This document shows positions 6,698 through 12,213 of a stretch of DNA of 12,213 bases, in pieces. The DNA lies in contig JAKBAC010000103.1 of the NCBI GenBank assembly GCA_021809365.1, positions 1 through 12,213 on the forward strand. Direction: 5' to 3'. Position 1 is the stretch's first letter, and each line of letters opens with the position of its first letter. Source of the stretch: Planctomycetota bacterium (GTDB lineage Bacteria; Planctomycetota; Phycisphaerae; WQYP01). The notes under the pieces are model-generated. The model saw only the letters and a program-made list of their open reading frames with translations. It was not told the origin of the DNA and made no database searches. Both the position numbers and the translations under genes were made by a program.

Positions 6698-7549
6698 ATG
6701 AATGGGCTGTGCCAGAAGTTTATCAATCGTGTTGCCATGAGCGTGTGCCTGGGTTGTGTGTTGTCCATGCAGGGGGGGTGTACGGTAATTAAAAAGGGGC
6801 CTGTATATGTGCCTCTGACGCAACCAAAGTTCGTCACACCCAAAATGCCTCCTCCCGCGGCCACCCGTCCGTCGAACGCGAATGGCCCACGTGCGGCGTT
6901 GCTGGAGGTTATCGAAATTCATCTTCCGATCGGAAAATTCACCCGCGATGCCAAGGTCTGGAAGTTGCTTACCAAGACACCGATGAGTTCACGCACGGCG
7001 AAGCTGTTGGCTGACAATGGATTCAAAACGGGCGATGGCACGTTCCAGGCCTGGCCCACGATTCGCAAGCGCATTAATGGGCCGGGCGTCACTTCTCAAG
7101 CCGTATATTGTCAGCTCGGCAGCATTGCTCCGGCGGTGTTGAATGTGCATTCAAATATTCGCAGACAATTGCTCACCTACCATACCGCGTCGGAATCTTT
7201 GGTTGTGCGCACGTATCAGAATTGCGATGATGCATTTCTAGCCGCCGCGGGCGTGGCACCGAAGGTTGGATTGACCGTGGTATCGCTGGCACCCGCGGTC
7301 ATTTTGCGCGGTGTTGCGGCGTCCGCCGGTGCCCGGCCAATCGGGGCGCAGCCTCAACCAGGTCAGGCGAGGCGCGTGTTTCCCGGTGTGCAATTTTCGT
7401 TTCTGCTGCGTCCCGGTCACTTCATTGTGCTGGCACCGATGCACACGGGCGTGCTCCATACCTCCATTGGCAGCTCCTTTTTGACACAGCAGCATCATGT
7501 GCCGCCGCGGGAAACCGTGCTCCTTTTGGTGCCGCTGGGTGCCCATTAA
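6698..7549 (+). CDS. Putative lipoprotein, unknown function
   Basis: 283 residues from ATG 6698. Residues 1-28 look like a lipoprotein signal: Lys7 and Arg11, then a hydrophobic stretch AMSVCLGCVLSM and QGGC with Cys28, although the lipobox lacks the usual Leu at -3. A proline-rich linker follows (about 34-62), then a folded part beginning ALLEVIEIHLPIGKFTRDAKVWKLL and ending in strand-like segments (VQFSFLLRPGHFIVLAPM and RETVLLLVPLGAH). The pattern resembles conserved hypothetical outer proteins of planctomycetes, but I cannot name the family. The frame opens back to a TTG at 6602, but those residues (MSSLKVWNF...) do not look like a signal sequence. No Shine-Dalgarno is visible; a -10-like TATGAT just upstream suggests leaderless translation. 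The gene converges with the SDR gene 44 bases downstream. Confidence 0.75.
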   Translation: MNGLCQKFINRVAMSVCLGCVLSMQGGCTVIKKGPVYVPLTQPKFVTPKMPPPAATRPSNANGPRAALLEVIEIHLPIGKFTRDAKVWKLLTKTPMSSRTAKLLADNGFKTGDGTFQAWPTIRKRINGPGVTSQAVYCQLGSIAPAVLNVHSNIRRQLLTYHTASESLVVRTYQNCDDAFLAAAGVAPKVGLTVVSLAPAVILRGVAASAGARPIGAQPQPGQARRVFPGVQFSFLLRPGHFIVLAPMHTGVLHTSIGSSFLTQQHHVPPRETVLLLVPLGAH

Positions 7550-7593
7550 AAAATAAGCGGAAAAATCGCATGCCTCGGCACCTGCGGGAAATC

Positions 7594-8529
7594 TTATGAA
7601 TTGAGATATTGGCGAGCACTGTCAGCGAGAGTTTGCGGGGCAAAACCTGGAAAATCACGGTGTACCGCGGCAAGATCACAGACATTATTTTCCGAGGCCA
7701 TGATGACCTGGTCTCGATTAAATGGCAGGCCCGGCAGAGGGAATGTGGATAACGCGCGTGCGAGCCAGAACGGAATTCCGATAATGAGGCGGCGGGGACC
7801 GGGAAGAGCGGAATTAAATATTTCCAGCATGGCCGGCCAGGTCATTGCTTCCGGCCCGCCAAGTTCGTAGGTCTGGTGCTGTGCGGCCGATGTGTTAATC
7901 GCCCGGACCAGCAAATCAGCCAGATCGCCGACGAGTATGGGTTGAACGCGCGTTCGCGCGTGTTGCCCCCAAAAGCCTCCACCAAAAAAAGGCATGAAAA
8001 AGTACGGCGGAATTTTTCCGGCGTGCCATTGCATCACCATGGAGGTAAACTCCCCGCCAGGGCCATGGATAAGTCCGGGGCGGAAAATTGTCCAGCACAA
8101 TGAACTTGACCGAACCAGTTGTTCCGCCTCCCATTTGGTTTTGTGATACTGTGAGGCCGCATTTTCCCGTGTACCAAGGGCGGACATCTGAATATACCGG
8201 GGAACAGCCAGCGCGATTGCGGCGCGCACGGCATTCGCGGTAGCCTGCACATGCGCTTGTTGGAAAGATTGCGTGCGCGTTTCACGAATAATGCCGATCA
8301 GATGGATTATGGCCGCGCACCCTTCCGCCGCGGCTCGGACCGATGAAGGCTCCAGCGCATCGCCCTTGTAAAAGCGTACTCCCTGATCGGTTGATGATTC
8401 CGCCGGGATGCCGCGCGCTAAAACGCGCACCCGCCAGCCGCCCGCGCGTAATTTCGCCACGACATTTCGGCCCACAAACCCGGTTCCGCCGGTGACCAGC
8501 ACCGTGTCGCGTTGATCAGAATGATTCAT
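7594..8529 (-). CDS. NAD(P)-dependent epimerase/dehydratase, NDUFA9-like atypical short-chain dehydrogenase
   Basis: 311 residues from ATG 8529. The N-terminal Rossmann fold has VLVTGGTGFVGRNV (about 10-23), the nucleotide-binding glycine motif. SALGT at about 116-120 and YHKTK at 128-132 supply the Tyr-xxx-Lys pair of the SDR superfamily. FRPGLIHGPGGEF (149-161) and a C-terminal region with LGGPEAMTWPAML are typical of the complex-I NDUFA9-like group of atypical SDRs, whose bacterial members often have no established substrate. The start is decided by AGGAG eight bases before ATG 8529; the frame stays open to 8694 but that part looks like upstream non-coding DNA. A -10-like TAGAAT lies at 8558-8563 on the minus strand. 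Confidence 0.92.
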   Translation of the reverse strand: MNHSDQRDTVLVTGGTGFVGRNVVAKLRAGGWRVRVLARGIPAESSTDQGVRFYKGDALEPSSVRAAAEGCAAIIHLIGIIRETRTQSFQQAHVQATANAVRAAIALAVPRYIQMSALGTRENAASQYHKTKWEAEQLVRSSSLCWTIFRPGLIHGPGGEFTSMVMQWHAGKIPPYFFMPFFGGGFWGQHARTRVQPILVGDLADLLVRAINTSAAQHQTYELGGPEAMTWPAMLEIFNSALPGPRRLIIGIPFWLARALSTFPLPGLPFNRDQVIMASENNVCDLAAVHRDFPGFAPQTLADSARQYLNS

Positions 8530-8564
8530 CACTGTTGCTCCTGTTTGACGCCGGGATATTCTAT

Positions 8565-8584
8565 CGCGCGTGCGGCGGGAAGCT
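8565..8584 (+). repeat. 20-base direct repeat, copy 1
   Basis: CGCGCGTGCGGCGGGAAGCT here is identical to 8711-8730, and similarity continues for about 30 bases to the right (GATGGTTTCTCGG against TATTGTTTTTTCGG). Copy 1 sits immediately upstream of the -10-like TAGAAT of the leftward SDR gene, covering where its -35 and spacer would be. Confidence 0.8.
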
Positions 8585-8664
8585 GATGGTTTCTCGGATC
8601 TGGCAAGATTTTCCGGGGATGATGGCGATTGGGTGCCCAACGCGCGGTGCAAGCACATGCGGCT

Positions 8665-8696
8665 AAAATGAAGATGGGGCGCTTTTGGTAACATGG
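8665..8696 (+). promoter_or_regulatory. Conserved upstream element, copy B
   Basis: AAAATGAAG, ATGGGGCG, CTTTT, GGTAACATGG: the counterpart of the element at 6553-6582. It lies about 175 bases before the chosen GH35 start and 15 bases before copy 2 of the 20-base repeat. The agreement between the two copies is visible directly; the regulatory reading is inference. Confidence 0.4.
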
Positions 8697-8710
8697 TGCT
8701 GGTTTGTCGC

Positions 8711-8730
8711 CGCGCGTGCGGCGGGAAGCT
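8711..8730 (+). repeat. 20-base direct repeat, copy 2, overlapping a GC-rich hairpin
   Basis: This is identical to 8565-8584. In this copy the preceding bases CGC extend it into a perfect 6-bp inverted repeat, CGCCGC (8708-8713) and GCGGCG (8718-8723), around a GCGT loop; copy 1 cannot form this stem. A run of six T follows about 12 bases after the hairpin, too far for a classical terminator. Confidence 0.8.
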
Positions 8731-8871
8731 TATTGTTTTTTCGGCAGTGCAACATGCTCCCTATTTAAGCGTTAAGCGAATACACTATTGTGCTGCTCTT
8801 GCTCCATGCCAAAGTGCGTGGATTAATTTGCGGAGCCGTTCATCACGCACACGGGCGTGCTCGTGTCGCGA

Positions 8872-11800
8872 ATGTTCTATGGGAGTGTGTGTTTGTCGCT
8901 GTCATTATTGAAATCCAATTCACGATATGGTCGCCGCGTACCTGTGGCATTGCTCGCTTGGTGGTTCGGTGTGTTGATGCTGGGGCTGCTGAATTCACCC
9001 GTCACGGCATTGGGGCCGCAGGACGTGGGCATGTTTCCATCCGAGGCCGTGGCGAAGCCCTATATTAATTTCGATGGCAAGGGCTTCATCATACATGGCA
9101 AACGGGTATTTATTGCCTCAGGCAGCATGCACTACGAGCGGGTGCCGCGGGCGCTGTGGGCCGGGCGATTGCTGAAAATGAAGCGGGCGGGCTTTAATGC
9201 GGTTCAGACGTATGTGTTCTGGAGTTACCATGAGCCGCGGGAGGGGCAATTTGATTTTAAGGGTCGGCACAATCTGGCGGCGTTTCTCAAGCTGGCCCAA
9301 CAAATGGGCTTTTATGTGATTCTGCGGGTGGGTCCGTATTGTGATGGTGAATGGAGTCAGGGTGGGTGGCCCGTATGGTTGCGTTTTATTCCCGGTCTAG
9401 CGGTGCGGCGAGGGGATAAACCATTTCTTGACGCGGTGAACAGTTATTTCAACCGATTACTTCCGATCGTTGCCGCCAATCAGATCAATCATGGCGGTCC
9501 GGTTATGATGGTGCAATTGGAGAATGAGGATTCGCAGGGATGGGGCGATGTCATTGCCAATAAGTATTACAACTTTCTGTATACCAAAGCTCGTTCCATG
9601 GGGATCGACGTGCCGATGTTTTTCAGCGGCATGCACCACGGCAACAGCCCGGCTGGTGCCGGCCCATGGAGCACGCAGGGTCGCACATGTCCCTGGTTTA
9701 CCACGGAAATGTGGACGGGATGGTTTACGTTTTACCGCACCCATCCGCCGGAATTGAAGACTATCGTCCGTCAATCCATGTGGCATGTGATCGCGTATGG
9801 TGGCAACGGATATGACGCGTACATGGCGGTGGGAGGCACGACGCCGTCATTCTATATTGATGGAACAAATGGTGCCAGCTATGACTTTGGCGCGCCGATT
9901 GGACAAGCCGGTGATTTGCGTCCGCTGTATTACATCTACAAGACGGCCAACTATTTTGCCCGCAGTTTTCAGCGGATTCTGGAAACCAGCGTGAATGTGC
10001 GCCATGTGAAAATAACGGTGCCTCCCGGAATGCGTGTGTTTGAGCGGCAGAGTCCCAACGGTGATATAACGTTTTTTCAGAATCTCGCTTTTCGTCCGGT
10101 GACGGTCAGCATTCCAGGAGGTTGTCCGCAGACCATTGCGGGATTCCACCTGTTTCCGGTGATTCGAAAGTTTGCCATCAATAAGACGTTTCAATTGAGC
10201 GAATCCTGCGCGCGAATCTTTGGCGTTTTCAGACAGGGGAAAGTCACAACACTCGTCGCGTATGGACCACCCGCATCTGAAATCATGCTGCGATTCGCGG
10301 TAAGCGGAAAAGTCATATCGCAATCAAAAGCCTTCCGCAAGTCGTCGGTCTCGCCCGGTGGGTTAACATTGGCCGTGAAAGTGCCGGCGCTGGGGCCGGA
10401 TATATACACAATTGTCACTGCGGACAAATCGCTACGGATATTCGTAGAGAGCCGCGCGGCGATGTACCACACCTGGTTTTTGCATATTGGCGGAAAGCCG
10501 GCACTGGTGTGCGGGCCGGATTATGTCGGGAAGGCCAGGCAATTGCAGGGCCATATCCGGCTGGATACGCAAGTTCCGATACACAAAATGGTAGCATTTC
10601 CGTCCGCCACAATTTATTTCGGCAAAACCACAGCCTCCGCGGCGTTTGAAGCGAGTCGGAGCGCGGCCAGGGTCATGGCTATATTTCCACATTTGGATGG
10701 ATGGCAGATACGCCTGGCCGACGGTCCGTCCCATCCAAACTATGACGATAAATCCTGGATCGCTTCGCCGGAGCCACAGCAGATGGGTGTGGGGGATTAT
10801 CCGGGATTGCATCAATGGTATCGTACCATTGTTACAGTGGCGACGGCGGGCGCGTATCGGCTGCTGTTTTTACATCTGCATGATACCGCGGATATTTTCA
10901 TTAACGGCACACTGGTTGAAGCGGGCGGGCAGCGGGCGGTAAATGTGCAACTTCGCGCCGGTGCCAATGTGCTGGCGATATTGACCAGTTCAGAGGGACG
11001 GCAAAAGCTATGGACTTATATAGGCCCTTATGACACGGTCTCCGCCATGGGTATATGGGGCCGCGTGTTACTCATGCGCCTGCATGCGAGTCGGCTGGCG
11101 ATTAAGAACTGGCGGTATCGTTATATTCATGAGAAGCCGTCGGAGGCCATGGTGCATGTCCTATCCGATATGACCGGAGCGGGTTGGAATGATGTGAAAG
11201 GCCCGATTCTTCCCGATTCTAAAGTGACAGGCATGATATGGCTGCGCGCGAAACTGCCGGCGGTTAATGCCGATCATCTGGTTTTTTCGTGGTCGCATCC
11301 GATTCCACACGCATTTGTCTGTTTTGATTCCGGGCGGATTGATCCGCATTCGGTGGGGCATGATCCAGCGCAGGCAACGTTGACATTCTGGTATGGGAAG
11401 CAGCCCAATATATTGAGTATTCTTGTGCCGATCACGGCCAAAGAGCGCTTAGGAAGTATTGCGTTAAACGTATCGCGGCTGGAACCGGCCATCAGCAATG
11501 GGGGAGAAATCAAGAATTGGCGCATGCGAGGTGGGATGGGAACGCCTTTTGTCAGCACCGGCTGGACCAATTTCAAGCAAGCTCCGGATGCCCCGTGTTT
11601 CTATCGCACAACATTTAACTGGGAACCGGGCAGTTCGGAAGGGGAACAGTTGCATTGGGTTGTGCGTGTGGCCTGGGGTGATCTCACGGGCGGTTACATG
11701 TGGCTCAACGGGCATAATCTGGGGCACTATCCTGATCCGGTCATGCCCATGGGATTATACATCCCATCCTGCTGGCTTAAGCCGGGAACCAACACGCTGA

Positions 11801-11895
11801 TCGTTTCTGATCAGCAGGGTCATTCCCCCGTTAATACCCGCCTGGTCGAGGAAAGCTTCGCGAGCCGATGGTACGTAAAATTAGCATCGCATTGA
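8872..11895 (+). CDS. Exported beta-galactosidase-like glycoside hydrolase, family GH35
   Basis: 1007 residues from ATG 8872. The N-terminus (RYGRR, VPVALLAWWFGVLMLGLL, NSPVTA) is a signal peptide or anchor, so the enzyme acts outside the cytoplasm. The catalytic (beta/alpha)8 barrel begins at about 65: SGSMHYERVPRALWAGRLLKM, TYVFWSYHEPREGQFDF, VILRVGPYCDGEW. The family signature GGPVMMVQLENED contains the predicted acid/base Glu219, and TTEMWTGWF the nucleophile Glu279. The remaining 650 residues contain beta-sandwich modules, one around the segment with ADIFINGTLVEAGG and one at about 905-1007 (FYRTTFNW, YMWLNGHNLGHY, LYIPSCWLKPGTNTLIV) typical of GH35 C-termini. It probably releases terminal beta-galactose from plant or algal glycans; exact substrate unknown. 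It is longer than many bacterial GH35 enzymes. Start is uncertain (GTG 8857 also possible); no Shine-Dalgarno is seen. Confidence 0.93.
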   Translation: MFYGSVCLSLSLLKSNSRYGRRVPVALLAWWFGVLMLGLLNSPVTALGPQDVGMFPSEAVAKPYINFDGKGFIIHGKRVFIASGSMHYERVPRALWAGRLLKMKRAGFNAVQTYVFWSYHEPREGQFDFKGRHNLAAFLKLAQQMGFYVILRVGPYCDGEWSQGGWPVWLRFIPGLAVRRGDKPFLDAVNSYFNRLLPIVAANQINHGGPVMMVQLENEDSQGWGDVIANKYYNFLYTKARSMGIDVPMFFSGMHHGNSPAGAGPWSTQGRTCPWFTTEMWTGWFTFYRTHPPELKTIVRQSMWHVIAYGGNGYDAYMAVGGTTPSFYIDGTNGASYDFGAPIGQAGDLRPLYYIYKTANYFARSFQRILETSVNVRHVKITVPPGMRVFERQSPNGDITFFQNLAFRPVTVSIPGGCPQTIAGFHLFPVIRKFAINKTFQLSESCARIFGVFRQGKVTTLVAYGPPASEIMLRFAVSGKVISQSKAFRKSSVSPGGLTLAVKVPALGPDIYTIVTADKSLRIFVESRAAMYHTWFLHIGGKPALVCGPDYVGKARQLQGHIRLDTQVPIHKMVAFPSATIYFGKTTASAAFEASRSAARVMAIFPHLDGWQIRLADGPSHPNYDDKSWIASPEPQQMGVGDYPGLHQWYRTIVTVATAGAYRLLFLHLHDTADIFINGTLVEAGGQRAVNVQLRAGANVLAILTSSEGRQKLWTYIGPYDTVSAMGIWGRVLLMRLHASRLAIKNWRYRYIHEKPSEAMVHVLSDMTGAGWNDVKGPILPDSKVTGMIWLRAKLPAVNADHLVFSWSHPIPHAFVCFDSGRIDPHSVGHDPAQATLTFWYGKQPNILSILVPITAKERLGSIALNVSRLEPAISNGGEIKNWRMRGGMGTPFVSTGWTNFKQAPDAPCFYRTTFNWEPGSSEGEQLHWVVRVAWGDLTGGYMWLNGHNLGHYPDPVMPMGLYIPSCWLKPGTNTLIVSDQQGHSPVNTRLVEESFASRWYVKLASH

Positions 11896-11923
11896 ACGGA
11901 CGTTCGCTATTCAAAGTTCAATG
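11890..11923. terminator. Inverted repeat between convergent GH35 and gltD genes
   Basis: CATTGAAC (11890-11897) and GTTCAATG (11916-11923) form a perfect 8-bp stem around an 18-base loop that itself can fold slightly. It overlaps the GH35 stop and lies five bases before the gltD stop, the usual place for a two-way terminator, but it is AT-rich and has no T run. Confidence 0.3.
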
Positions 11924-11927
11924 AGCA

Positions 11928-12213
11928 TCACGGCAATTCCGAATGGCCCATGAGATACAGATCACACTGACGGGCGGCCCCGCGTCCTTCATTGATGGCC
12001 CAGACCACCAGGGATTGGCCTCTGCGACAATCACCGGCGGCAAATACGCCTTCAACGGAAGTGGCATACTTTCCATATTCCGCCTTGAAGTTGGAACGCG
12101 CATCGGTTTGCAGGCCCAATTGCTTGACGATGGTTCCTTCAGGGCCAAGAAAGCCCATGGCCAGCAGTACCAGATCAGCCGGCCAGATTTTCTCCGTGCC
12201 CGGTATCTCCGTC
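11928..12213 (-). CDS. gltD: Glutamate synthase small subunit (GltD), C-terminal end, cut by the window edge
   Basis: The last 94 residues of a flavoprotein; the 5' end lies beyond the window. The frame stays open to base 12213 and reads [20 protein letters not shown], then FLGPEG, a region with [32 protein letters not shown], and [38 protein letters not shown] is the FAD-binding GD motif of the GltD/pyridine-nucleotide oxidoreductase family, and the sequence is typical of GltD. The small subunit passes electrons from NADPH to the large subunit for glutamate formation from glutamine and 2-oxoglutarate. gltB is not visible here. The gene converges with GH35, 32 bases apart. Confidence 0.9.
   Translation of the reverse strand, partial: TEIPGTEKIWPADLVLLAMGFLGPEGTIVKQLGLQTDARSNFKAEYGKYATSVEGVFAAGDCRRGQSLVVWAINEGRGAARQCDLYLMGHSELP

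Larger units (their letters stand above)
8530..8871. other. Divergent gap between the SDR and GH35 genes
   Basis: 342 bases with no supported gene. It contains the SDR Shine-Dalgarno and a -10-like TAGAAT (8558-8563, minus), two direct copies of a 20-base sequence (8565-8584 and 8711-8730), the ATGGGGCG...GGTAACATGG element (8665-8696), a GC-rich hairpin (8708-8723), a tandem heptamer TTAAGCG (8765-8778), and a small CACGC/GCGTG stem (8844-8848/8855-8859). A weak promoter for the plus strand could be TTTAAG (8764-8769) with TATTGT (8786-8791), spaced 16. The long leader and the absence of a Shine-Dalgarno before the GH35 gene leave room for post-transcriptional control. Confidence 0.5.

Noticed and set aside
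8530..8694. N-terminal extension of the SDR gene to 8694
   Set aside because: The extra 55 residues are Arg/Ser/Pro-rich and unlike the family, while AGGAG lies correctly before ATG 8529 and a -10-like box falls inside the extension.
8565..8730. CRISPR-like or MITE-like array
   Set aside because: Only two copies of the 20-base repeat, 146 bases apart, no regular spacers, no terminal inverted repeats or target duplication visible.
9847..10323. Minus-strand open frame of 158 codons inside the GH35 gene
   Set aside because: Antisense to a strongly supported GH35 frame, with no domain and no Shine-Dalgarno.
1..12213. tRNA, rRNA, insertion sequence, integrase or toxin-antitoxin genes
   Set aside because: No cloverleaf-like gene, transposase or integrase motif, or small paired toxin-antitoxin genes were seen when reading gaps and frames; the region looks like ordinary chromosome.

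Overview
The window looks like chromosomal DNA from a member of the Planctomycetota, probably a Phycisphaerae-like lineage. The clues are an ECF sigma factor next to a protein with a planctomycete-type pseudopilin domain (HX9DG-like C-terminus), an EF-G-like GTPase start of the type common in that phylum, an NDUFA9-like SDR, and several lipoprotein-like unknowns. This assignment is inference from protein families; there is no rRNA or other marker gene. I see no tRNA, rRNA, CRISPR array, transposase or phage gene.

Layout. From 1 to about 6366 everything reads leftward (minus strand). In order of transcription: aroB (3-dehydroquinate synthase) overlapping dprA (DNA-uptake/recombination mediator) by 4 bases; a short gap with a weak terminator-like element; a Nudix hydrolase; a small lipoprotein-like protein; an unknown TPR-like protein; a roughly 210-base AT-rich gap rich in CCGA/TCGG half-sites; an ECF sigma factor; a one-TM protein with a pseudopilin-like outer domain, probably the partner or anti-sigma of the sigma factor; and the start of an EF-G-like translation GTPase whose frame ends at a stop after 102 residues, at the window edge.

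From about 6367 to the end the strands alternate: a divergent gap (6367-6697), a plus-strand unknown lipoprotein, a convergent NAD(P)-dependent SDR/epimerase (minus), a 342-base divergent gap with repeats (8530-8871), a large exported GH35 beta-galactosidase-like enzyme (plus), and the C-terminal end of gltD, the glutamate synthase small subunit (minus), running off the right edge.

How the parts may work together. aroB-dprA and the following genes form tightly spaced, partly overlapping leftward blocks and are probably cotranscribed. Most leftward genes have a recognisable Shine-Dalgarno sequence. The two plus-strand genes for exported proteins do not, and both carry a similar AAAA...ATGGGGCG...GGTA[A/C]CATGG element 116-175 bases upstream of their starts. 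The least ordinary items are the sigma/pseudopilin-domain pair, the shared upstream element, the 20-base repeat in the 8530-8871 gap, and the interrupted EF-G-like frame.
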